From: Tissierellales bacterium
Lineage (GTDB): Bacteria; Bacillota; Clostridia; Tissierellales; Tissierellaceae
Direction of reading: 5' to 3'
Length of the DNA: 12,642 nt
Assembly: GCA_030146705.1 (NCBI GenBank)
Contig: JASLBE010000023.1
Coordinates: forward strand, 1 to 12,642
Shown here piece after piece: positions 6,308 through 12,642 of this stretch (positions are counted from its first letter, which is position 1; each line of letters opens with the position of its first letter). The translations under genes and the position numbers were made by a program. Below the pieces are notes generated by a model. The model was given only the letters and a program-made list of their open reading frames with translations. It was not told where the DNA came from and searched no databases.

Positions 6308-7870
6308 TTGAAAAAAACAATTGGAATATTAATGATTTTGACCTTGCTTTTAACAGCTTGTGGTCAGAAAAATTCTGGGAGTAAAAATGATGAAGAAGTC
6401 TTTATAGCCAGTTATCCTACAGATATATTGGTGAAATCACCTCAAGGAACAGTTGCAGCAAGTACAAAGAGGGTACTTAGGAATATGAATGAAGGCATAT
6501 ATAAATATGATGATAATGGAGATTTACAACTTGGTATTGCCAAGAGTGTAGAAACTAGAAAAGAGGGAGACTATATAGTTTTTAATATAGAACTTAGGGA
6601 TGATGTTAAATTTCATAATGGAAAAGATTTAACTAGTGAGGATGTTAAATATTCTTATGAGAGGCTAGCAGGTCTTATAGATGGGATAGATTTAAGTATG
6701 GTTCAAGGTGGTGGAAACTTTAAAAATCTTTTAAATGGAGATGAAAGTGAGGGCTATGTAAAAGGAAAGATAAACATAATAGATGCTTATAACTTAGAAC
6801 TTTATGTTGATAGTGGCTACGGTATTTTAACTTCAAAACATAGCTTGGCAGATGGTTTTTTAGTTCCAGGAGACTATTCAGAGGAAGACCAAAGAAAACA
6901 TCCTATAGGTGTTGGACCCTATAAGTTTGTAACCCATAAAGAGGGAGACTATATAAGTTTCAAAAGGTTTGATGATTATTATGGGGATAAGCCAGAGGTA
7001 AAAAACTTAGAGTTTAGGAAGTACTCAGACCAATCAACCCTTCCTCTAGCATTTTATTCTGGAGAAGTAGATATTTTAAATTTAAATAATGAAAATTATG
7101 AAAAAGTAAACAAGGATGGATATGATATTACTGATGGTTTGAGTAATGATGTTAGGGTCTTATATATGAACCAAAGAGAGGGAAAGATATTTTCTAATAA
7201 GGATTTAAGAGTTGCTTTTAACCATGCAATTAATAAGGAGAAAATGTTAAAGTCTATATCTAATGGCAGGGGGGCTATTTTACATTCCCACTTTACTCCA
7301 GTTTTAAAAAACTACTATAATAATAACTTAGAAAATTACTATGATTATAATGAGGAAAAGGCTAAAAAGCTTATTAAAAAATCTGGTTTTGATATAAGTA
7401 AGGAAATAGTTATGAAAACAGTTGTTGAAAATGAAATAGAGCAGGACTTGGCAGCCCTAATAATAGAAGATTTAGCCAAGGTTGGAATTACAGTTAAAAA
7501 TGATCCAGTTCCTTGGAATGTTTACTATGAAGAGGTTTATAAGGACCACAACTATGACCTTGCCATCTTAAATGTTGTTGGTTATCCAGATCCTTTTAGG
7601 ATGCTGTCTAGGTATGAAACTAATGCTAGTAGTAACCTACCAGGCTTTTCAAATGAAAGGTTTGATCAGATTCTAAGAGAAATTCAGGCTATGGATGACA
7701 AGGAAGAGGAAGTTAAATATTATAAGGAGCTACAAGAAATCTTAACTGAAGATGCAGTGGGAGTATTTACAATTGATCCAGGTATGTCAGTTGCCTTGAG
7801 TAAAAACTATAAGGGCTATAAAATAGCACCCTTTGCCTATGTTAATATACCCTCTGTAAAAAGGAGATAA
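6308..7870 (+). CDS. Peptide ABC transporter, lipoprotein substrate-binding protein (Opp/Dpp family 5)
   Basis: A 520-aa extracytoplasmic solute-binding protein of family 5 (OppA/DppA/NikA class), the capture subunit of the transporter encoded downstream. Residues 1-17 are a lipoprotein signal (KK, hydrophobic core, lipobox L-T-A-C). Cys18 would be lipidated and hold the protein on the outer face of the membrane, followed by a flexible Gly/Ser/Asn/Lys linker. Family features include LRNMNEGIYKYDDNG near residue 56, FNIELRDDVKFHNGKDLTSE and DVKYSYERL at about 91-119, and LRVAFNHAINKEKML near 300. The start is a TTG with AGGGAG at 6295-6300, seven bases upstream; no ATG gives a full signal peptide. 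Its 3' end contains the ribosome site of the next gene. The ligand is unknown: peptides are likeliest, but family 5 also includes nickel and other binders. Confidence 0.93.
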   Translation: MKKTIGILMILTLLLTACGQKNSGSKNDEEVFIASYPTDILVKSPQGTVAASTKRVLRNMNEGIYKYDDNGDLQLGIAKSVETRKEGDYIVFNIELRDDVKFHNGKDLTSEDVKYSYERLAGLIDGIDLSMVQGGGNFKNLLNGDESEGYVKGKINIIDAYNLELYVDSGYGILTSKHSLADGFLVPGDYSEEDQRKHPIGVGPYKFVTHKEGDYISFKRFDDYYGDKPEVKNLEFRKYSDQSTLPLAFYSGEVDILNLNNENYEKVNKDGYDITDGLSNDVRVLYMNQREGKIFSNKDLRVAFNHAINKEKMLKSISNGRGAILHSHFTPVLKNYYNNNLENYYDYNEEKAKKLIKKSGFDISKEIVMKTVVENEIEQDLAALIIEDLAKVGITVKNDPVPWNVYYEEVYKDHNYDLAILNVVGYPDPFRMLSRYETNASSNLPGFSNERFDQILREIQAMDDKEEEVKYYKELQEILTEDAVGVFTIDPGMSVALSKNYKGYKIAPFAYVNIPSVKRR

Positions 7871-7871
7871 T

Positions 7872-8822
7872 ATGAGCTTAATAAAGAGAGTGGCTAGCAG
7901 TCTTATAACAATAGTTTTAATTTGTATAATAGTATTTTTTATGTTTCAAATAATTCCAGGTAATCCAGTTCTTTCTCAATTGGGAACAGAAGAGATGGAA
8001 AATAACCCTGAATTGGCTGAAAAATTGTATAAGGAATTTAATTTGGATAAGCCTGTTATGGAAAGGTTTAAAATTTGGATGGGAAATACTTTAAGAGGGG
8101 ACTTTGGTAAAAGTTTTATATATGGAAAACCAGTAGCCGAACTAATAAGGCAAAGATTTTCAGTTACCTTGGTTTTAACAGTTTTTGCTAGTATAATTAC
8201 CCTGGTTTTTTCTATAAGTTTAGGCTTTATAAATGCTAGGGTTGAAAATGAAAATTTAGGTCTAGGCTTAAATATACTTTCACAATTAGGCTATGCAATT
8301 CCTAGTTTTTGGCTGGCTATAATTTTAATTTGGATATTTTCTTTTAAGCTAGGAATTTTATCTACAAGGGCTAGTATAGATTGGGCCTATCCAGGAGAAA
8401 CACTTAAGTCTTTAATAATGCCAGTTATAGCCTTAAGTGTTGGTAATATAAGCATTATGGTTAGGTATTTAAATAATACTATAGCCCAAGAGAAAAATAG
8501 GGACTATGTAGTCCTGGCTAGGTCAAAGGGGATTTTGGATGATAAAATTTTAAGGAAACATATTTTTATAAATACCCTAATACCTTTAGTAACTGTAATG
8601 GGAATGGTTTTAATAAACTTAATTACAGGAAGTATTTTAGTTGAAAATGTTTTTAATATTCAAGGTATAGGCAGTCTATTAGTAGGAGCTATAAGGGATG
8701 GGGACTATCCAGTAAGCCAAACTGTTATTTTATTTTATTCAGTTTTAGTAGTTGGGATAAACCTCCTTGTAGATTTCCTATATTTGGTGATTGACCCAAG
8801 AATAAGCTTTAAGAAAAGGTGA
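7872..8822 (+). CDS. Peptide ABC transporter permease, OppB/DppB type
   Basis: A 316-aa inner-membrane permease with about six helices (roughly 9-29, 98-122, 135-158, 181-200, 235-258 and 283-307). The N-terminal FQIIPGNPV motif after helix 1 and GDFGKSFIYGKPV at about 76-88 are hallmarks of the OppB/DppB/NikB subfamily. The cytoplasmic coupling loop DYVVLARSKGILDDKILRKH (211-230) followed by FINTLIP is the EAA motif that docks onto the ATPases. The gene starts one base after the binding-protein stop, with AAAAAGGAG inside the preceding codons. It should pair with the next gene product to form the membrane channel. Confidence 0.94.
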   Translation: MSLIKRVASSLITIVLICIIVFFMFQIIPGNPVLSQLGTEEMENNPELAEKLYKEFNLDKPVMERFKIWMGNTLRGDFGKSFIYGKPVAELIRQRFSVTLVLTVFASIITLVFSISLGFINARVENENLGLGLNILSQLGYAIPSFWLAIILIWIFSFKLGILSTRASIDWAYPGETLKSLIMPVIALSVGNISIMVRYLNNTIAQEKNRDYVVLARSKGILDDKILRKHIFINTLIPLVTVMGMVLINLITGSILVENVFNIQGIGSLLVGAIRDGDYPVSQTVILFYSVLVVGINLLVDFLYLVIDPRISFKKR

Positions 8823-8826
8823 CGGA

Positions 8827-9639
8827 ATGAAGAAATTAAATAATAGGAATTTTAAAATAGGTTTTATTTTAATAGGCTTAGTTTTTGTAATGTGCCTGGT
8901 ATCTTTTTTTTGGACACCCTACCAGGCAAATGAAACCTCAAGTAATGAATTAGCCAAACCTAGTAAAGAACATATTTTAGGAACTGACCACTTGGGAAGA
9001 GACATACTTTCTAGGATAATGAAGGGGTCACAAATGACTTTTTTCATAGGGTTTTCAACCTTAATAATAGGGGGAAGTATGGGTATACTAGTTGGATTAG
9101 TAGCTGGTTATATTGGAGGAAGTTTAGATATTTTTTTTATGAGGATAGTAGATATTTTAATGTCTATACCTGGAACGGTTTTAATACTTTTAATAGTTGC
9201 TATTTTTGGAAGGGGTACCAAGCAGACTGTTGCAGCTATTTCAATAATGAACTTTCCTTCCTTTGTAAAAATAACCAGGTCAGAAGTTTTATCTTTAAAA
9301 GACCAAGACCATATAATGTGGGCTAAGGCCTTAGGTTGTAGTGATTTAAGAATAGTTTTTGCCCATATTTTACCAGACTTATTACCAGTTTTACTAGTAA
9401 GTTCAGCTATGAAGTTTTCAAGTTCAATAATGGCTGAAACAGGCCTTAGTTATCTTGGACTTGGAATCCAACAACCAGATCCTTCTTGGGGGAATATGTT
9501 AACAAGGGCCCAATCATCTATTATTTCAAGCCCTTTAAATGCAATAATCCCAGGTTTAATGATTACTATTTTCGTAATTGGGTTTAATTTACTATCAGAT
9601 GGTTTAAGAGAAGCCTTGAAGATAAAGGAGGTAAGCTAG
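8827..9639 (+). CDS. Peptide ABC transporter permease, OppC/DppC type
   Basis: A 270-aa permease, the partner of the upstream OppB-type protein. Diagnostic features are HILGTDHLGRDILSRIMKG (49-67), characteristic of OppC/DppC, the coupling loop MWAKALGCSDLRIVFAHILP (164-183), and LSYLGLGIQQPDPSWGNML (208-226). Helix 1 spans about 11-29. At 270 aa it is at the short end for OppC and nearer the DppC/NikC size, so the N-terminal cytoplasmic tail is minimal. The ATG lies four bases after the previous stop, with AAGGTGA overlapping that stop. Its own TAG shares one base with the GTG start of the next gene, a sign of translational coupling. Confidence 0.94.
   Translation: MKKLNNRNFKIGFILIGLVFVMCLVSFFWTPYQANETSSNELAKPSKEHILGTDHLGRDILSRIMKGSQMTFFIGFSTLIIGGSMGILVGLVAGYIGGSLDIFFMRIVDILMSIPGTVLILLIVAIFGRGTKQTVAAISIMNFPSFVKITRSEVLSLKDQDHIMWAKALGCSDLRIVFAHILPDLLPVLLVSSAMKFSSSIMAETGLSYLGLGIQQPDPSWGNMLTRAQSSIISSPLNAIIPGLMITIFVIGFNLLSDGLREALKIKEVS
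9624..9631 (+). promoter_or_regulatory. Ribosome binding site fixing the GTG start of the OppD-type ATPase
   Basis: AAAGGAGG (9624-9631) lies seven bases before GTG at 9639, inside the last codons of the preceding permease gene. It supports the non-ATG start and the one-base TAGTG overlap. Confidence 0.8.
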
Positions 9640-10598
9640 TGCTACTGGAAGTTAAAAATTTATCTGTTGATGTAGAGATTAAAAATAAGGAGTATCCTGC
9701 CTTAGTTGGCCTTAATTTTTCCATAAAAAAGGGAGAGATTATGGGAATAGTTGGTGAATCAGGATCGGGAAAAAGTATAACTGCTATGACTATACTAGGC
9801 TTACTTCCTAATAATTTTAAGTTGAAAAGTGGAGAGATTATCTTAGACGGTGTAGATCTTTTAAATCTAGGTTATAAGGAAAGAAGACAATTACTAGGAA
9901 GAGAAATGGCTGTAATATTTCAAAATCCTATGAATATGCTAAATCCACTTCTAACTATATATGACCAAATGGCAGAAATGCTTATGGTCCATAAGCAAAA
10001 TTTACCTAAAAAAGAAATTAAGGAAAGGGTAGTAGAAGCCTTAATAGATGTGGAAATATCTAATCCTAGGGAAAGTATGCATAAGTATCCCCATGAATTT
10101 TCTGGCGGTCAGAGGCAGCGAATCTTAATTGCAATGTCAATATTAAATAGGCCGAAATTATTAATTGCTGATGAGTCTACAACAGCCCTTGATAAAATTG
10201 TTCAAAATAAAATCCTTAGGATTTTAAAGACCCTTTGTGAAAAATATGGCACTACCCTTATACTGATTTCTCATGACTTAGGTTTAATTGAAGAAATGAC
10301 TAATAGTATGGTTATTTTATATGCTGGGAAAATTTTAGAACTTGGTAGGACTAAAGATCTTTTAAAGGGGGGCAAACACCCTTACACAATAGCCTTGAAT
10401 AAGTCTTTGCCAGAAAATAACCAAAAGGGACAGGAACTTTTTACCATAGGAGGAAGGGTTCCAACTATAAGAGAAAAAAAGGAGAATTGTCCTTTTTATC
10501 CTAGGTGTAGTATAAGGCGAACTACTTGTTTAAGCCAGGCTATTAGACCTAGAGAGTATGAAGAAAATCATTTTGTTTATTGTTTAGAAGCGAGGTAG
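9639..10598 (+). CDS. Peptide ABC transporter ATP-binding protein, OppD/DppD type
   Basis: A 319-aa ABC ATPase that would sit on the cytoplasmic side and drive import together with the OppF-type partner. Walker A GESGSGKS is at 39-46, the Q-loop glutamine at 95 (IFQNPMNMLNP), the signature FSGGQRQR at 154-161, Walker B LLIADES with D178-E179, the D-loop TALD at 182-185 and the switch His212. HPYT at 247-250 opens the C-terminal oligopeptide-transporter domain. That domain has C284, C290, C297 and C315, the four-Cys set that binds an Fe-S cluster in some homologues. Two small departures from the usual DEPTTALDVTVQ run are visible: Ser for Pro after the Walker B Glu, and Lys187-Ile188 ... hence ALD-K-I-V-Q in place of ALD-V-T-V-Q. 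Both leave the catalytic residues intact. The start is GTG, overlapping the previous stop. Confidence 0.93.
   Translation: MLLEVKNLSVDVEIKNKEYPALVGLNFSIKKGEIMGIVGESGSGKSITAMTILGLLPNNFKLKSGEIILDGVDLLNLGYKERRQLLGREMAVIFQNPMNMLNPLLTIYDQMAEMLMVHKQNLPKKEIKERVVEALIDVEISNPRESMHKYPHEFSGGQRQRILIAMSILNRPKLLIADESTTALDKIVQNKILRILKTLCEKYGTTLILISHDLGLIEEMTNSMVILYAGKILELGRTKDLLKGGKHPYTIALNKSLPENNQKGQELFTIGGRVPTIREKKENCPFYPRCSIRRTTCLSQAIRPREYEENHFVYCLEAR
10592..10595 (+). promoter_or_regulatory. Ribosome binding site deciding the start of the OppF-type ATPase
   Basis: GAGG (10592-10595, within AAGCGAGG) lies five bases before the ATG at 10601. An in-frame TTG at 10580 is 21 bases further upstream but has no comparable site and would add seven non-conserved residues. 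Confidence 0.65.
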
Positions 10599-10600
10599 TT

Positions 10601-11545
10601 ATGACTAAAAATAAAATACTTTCATGCCATAATATAAACAAGTCTTTTAAAAAGGCCAGAGGGAGTAGGGTCCATATAATAAAAGACCTATCATTAGATA
10701 TATATGAAGAAGAAACTCTGGGTTTAGTTGGTGAATCAGGCTCAGGAAAATCAACCCTATCTAAGATACTGACCCAGCTAATAGGTCTTGATTCGGGAAA
10801 AATTATTTACAAAGGAAGGGATATAACTAAATTTAATTCAAGAGATAAAAGAAGATTAAAAAAAGATATACAATATATATTTCAAGACCCTAAGTCTGCT
10901 TTGAATCGGAAGAAAAAAATAGGCTGGTTGCTAGAAGAACCCCTAAAGGTTCATACGAAGTTAGACAAGGATGAAAGGTTGGAAAAAATATTAAAGCTTT
11001 TGGACCTAGTGGGCCTATCAGGAGACTATCTGGATGAATATCCAGGACGCCTATCAGGGGGCCAGGCTCAAAGAATAGCTATTCTTTGTAGTTTAATGAA
11101 TAATCCAAGATTAATAATAGCAGATGAGCCAGTATCAGCCTTAGATGTATCAATCCAAGCTCAAATTTTAAATTTTTTGCAATTTCTAAAAAAAGAATTG
11201 AACCTGACTATGGTATTTATAACCCATGACTTAGCTGTTTGCTATTATATGGCAGATAGGGTTGCTGTAATGTATAGTGGGAGAATAGTTGAAGTTGGGA
11301 GGGTGGAAGATATATATAAAGATCCAAAACACCCATATACTAGGGAACTTTTGCAGGCAGGATTTAATAAAAACCTAGCTTGTGAAAGTAGTTTAAAAGA
11401 TATAAAACTAGAGTTAAACCTGGTTAAGGACCACTGTGATTATCTTGAAAGGTGCCCTTATAGGTTGGAAAAGTGTAGTTTAAAAACACCAGGAGACTAC
11501 GAGCTAGCTGGAGCTAGGAAGGTCAGGTGTTTTTTATATGAATAA
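10601..11545 (+). CDS. Peptide ABC transporter ATP-binding protein, OppF/DppF type
   Basis: A 314-aa ABC ATPase, the second motor subunit. Walker A GESGSGKS is at 44-51, the Q-loop at Q95 (YIFQDPKSALN), the signature LSGGQAQR at 151-158, Walker B LIIADEP at 171-177, the D-loop SALD at 179-182, and the switch His209 in THDLAV. KHPYTRELL at 243-251 marks the Opp-type C-terminal domain, which carries C279, C285, C292 and C310. The start at 10601 is chosen over an in-frame TTG at 10580 because GAGG sits at the right distance and homology begins just after it. The start is two bases after the OppD-type stop. This is the last gene of the operon and a strong terminator follows. Confidence 0.93.
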   Translation: MTKNKILSCHNINKSFKKARGSRVHIIKDLSLDIYEEETLGLVGESGSGKSTLSKILTQLIGLDSGKIIYKGRDITKFNSRDKRRLKKDIQYIFQDPKSALNRKKKIGWLLEEPLKVHTKLDKDERLEKILKLLDLVGLSGDYLDEYPGRLSGGQAQRIAILCSLMNNPRLIIADEPVSALDVSIQAQILNFLQFLKKELNLTMVFITHDLAVCYYMADRVAVMYSGRIVEVGRVEDIYKDPKHPYTRELLQAGFNKNLACESSLKDIKLELNLVKDHCDYLERCPYRLEKCSLKTPGDYELAGARKVRCFLYE

Positions 11546-11570
11546 AAGGATGGAAGCCCATCCTTTTTTT
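11544..11570 (+). terminator. Shared, probably bidirectional terminator between the transporter operon and the MocR gene
   Basis: A perfect 10-bp stem (aaaaggatgg at 11544-11553, ccatcctttt at 11558-11567) has a 4-nt loop and a T tract to 11570. The A-rich left flank gives a shorter U run on the minus strand. The hairpin starts inside the operon's stop codon, and its T tract overlaps the stop codon of the convergent gene. Confidence 0.9.
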
Positions 11571-12642
11571 ATTGCCAAGATTTTATTAATTGATAGATAG
11601 CATCCTCTAATTCTTCTTCTTTAATACCGCCAAAACCAATAATAATCCTTGGATTTTTATAATTAACTCTGGATGAGTAATATTTGCTTAGACCCTCTAT
11701 ATAGATATCATTTTTCTTGGCTAAGTTTACTAAATTTTCTTCAGTCTTATTAGACTTTACTTCTAAGATAAAATGAAAGCCAGCCTTGGAGTCTATTACC
11801 TTAAAGTTTTTATAAGCATTTAAAATAGAAATTATAGAATTTCTCTTACTATCATAAACCCCCCTCATTTTATTTAAGTATCTTTCAAAATATCCACCTT
11901 CCATAAACTTAGACAAGGCTAGCTGGTCCATATTAGGAACAGGACAGGTAAGGAAGGGCATATTTTCATTATATTTGGTTAAAAGTTCATCAGGTAAAAC
12001 CATATAGGAAATCCTAAAGTAGGGAGAAATTGATTTTGAAAAGTTTCCTATATATATAACCCTGTCTAACTTATCTAAGGATTTCAAGGCAGGTATTGGG
12101 CGACCATAATACTTAAACTCACTATCATAATCATCTTCAATTATATAGTGGTTCCTTGTACTATTGGCCCAGTTTAAAAGTTGTAGCCTTCTATTAATAG
12201 GCATTATTACCCCCGTTGGAAATTGGTGGGAGGGGGTAATTAGGACAATATTAGCCTTGGACTTACTTAACTTTTTGTAAGAAATACCACTAGGATCAAC
12301 AGTAATAGGTAGGTAGTCAATATTATTTTTTTCAAAAAGTTTGTAAAGGTCCTTATAACCAGGATTTTCAACAGCAAAAATAGATTTGCTAGGAAGTATA
12401 TATAGGAGCATTTGCAACAAATATTCAGTACCTGAACTGATTATAATATTTTCGGGCCTGGTCCTAACATCCCTAGACTGCCTAAGATAATTTGTTATGT
12501 CATACCTTAAATCATAAAGCCCCTGGGGATCCTTTAAGTCCAACCAGCTTGAATTATTAACGACCTCAGCTACAAGTTTTCTCCAGGTATATTTAGGAAA
12601 GTAGTTAGTATCTGTTTCATTGATTTTAAAATTATACCTGTA
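11569..12642 (-). CDS. MocR family PLP-dependent transcriptional regulator, aminotransferase domain (N-terminus outside the window)
   Basis: The frame is open to the window edge, giving 357 residues. A TTG at 12543 is internal. This is the fold-type I aminotransferase-like domain of the MocR/GabR/PdxR group. The GntR-type winged-helix DNA-binding domain would precede it and lies outside. Visible PLP-site features (numbered from the edge) are SSGTEYLLQML at 69-79, ITPSHQFPTGV at 135-145 (H139, Q140), IIEDDYDSEF at 167-176 with D173 for the pyridine nitrogen, and FSKSISPYFRISY at 201-213, where K203 would form the Schiff base and R210 contact the phosphate. NPRIIIGF near 330-337 supplies the usual substrate-carboxylate Arg. 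All key residues are kept, so effector sensing through PLP is plausible. A stand-alone aminotransferase is less likely because the TPSHQFPTG and YDSEF wording is typical of MocR proteins. The gene converges on the transporter operon. Confidence 0.87.
   Translation of the reverse strand, partial: YRYNFKINETDTNYFPKYTWRKLVAEVVNNSSWLDLKDPQGLYDLRYDITNYLRQSRDVRTRPENIIISSGTEYLLQMLLYILPSKSIFAVENPGYKDLYKLFEKNNIDYLPITVDPSGISYKKLSKSKANIVLITPSHQFPTGVIMPINRRLQLLNWANSTRNHYIIEDDYDSEFKYYGRPIPALKSLDKLDRVIYIGNFSKSISPYFRISYMVLPDELLTKYNENMPFLTCPVPNMDQLALSKFMEGGYFERYLNKMRGVYDSKRNSIISILNAYKNFKVIDSKAGFHFILEVKSNKTEENLVNLAKKNDIYIEGLSKYYSSRVNYKNPRIIIGFGGIKEEELEDAIYQLIKSWQ

Noticed and set aside
10580..10600. TTG at 10580 as the start of the OppF-type gene
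   Set aside because: It has no ribosome site at a proper distance, overlaps the previous gene by 19 bases, and adds seven residues unlike the family. ATG at 10601 has GAGG five bases upstream.
11569..12543. A 324-residue minus-strand gene starting with TTG at 12543
   Set aside because: The frame continues to the window edge with 33 more in-frame codons that read like the start of the MocR aminotransferase domain, so the gene is cut by the window.
1..12642. CRISPR arrays, insertion sequences, prophage genes, toxin-antitoxin or defence genes, tRNA or rRNA genes
   Set aside because: I saw no repeat-spacer pattern, transposase-like reading frame or cloverleaf RNA. All sizeable frames are explained by the listed genes.

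Overview
The window reads as a chromosomal segment of a low-GC, anaerobic, Clostridia/Tissierellia-like Firmicute that feeds on peptides. The grounds are AT-rich DNA, strong AGGAGG-type ribosome binding sites, U-tailed intrinsic terminators, sigma-A-type promoters and the gene content (M3, C69 and M18 peptidases plus an Opp/Dpp transporter). I cannot place it to species. There are no rRNA or tRNA genes, insertion sequences, phage genes or CRISPR arrays. Coding density is high and all genes but the last lie on the + strand.

Layout: (1) 1-462 is the C-terminal end of an M3-family oligoendopeptidase, cut by the window edge and closed by a terminator. (2) 659-2176 is an exported C69 dipeptidase behind a perfect-consensus promoter. 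(3) 2284-3108 is an Mrp/Nbp35-type Fe-S carrier ATPase. (4) 3251-4612 is a MATE efflux transporter. (5) 4707-6005 is a cytosolic M18 aminopeptidase. Units 2 to 5 are each single genes with their own promoter and terminator. (6) 6006-6307 is a regulatory region. It holds a strong extended -10 promoter framed by an 11-bp inverted repeat, then a leader of about 155 nt ending in a 13-bp terminator hairpin. (7) 6308-11545 is a tight five-gene Opp/Dpp-type operon: lipoprotein binding protein, two permeases and two ATPases. It ends in a hairpin shared with (8), a convergent MocR-family (GntR/aminotransferase) regulator, 11569-12642 on the minus strand. The DNA-binding domain of this regulator lies beyond the window.

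The genes fit a peptide-use theme. The exported dipeptidase would work outside the membrane, the Opp system would import peptides, and the M3 and M18 enzymes would finish them in the cytosol. The most interesting part is the control region of the transporter. The repeat framing its promoter contains ATACCA and its inverse TGGTAT, and ATACCA is the half-site I recall for the MocR-family regulator GabR. A MocR gene sits at the other end of the operon. In addition, the leader has a strong terminator before the first gene that matches no riboswitch class I know. I propose a PLP-dependent MocR regulator acting on a peptide transporter, with a possible second layer of transcription attenuation. This is inference.
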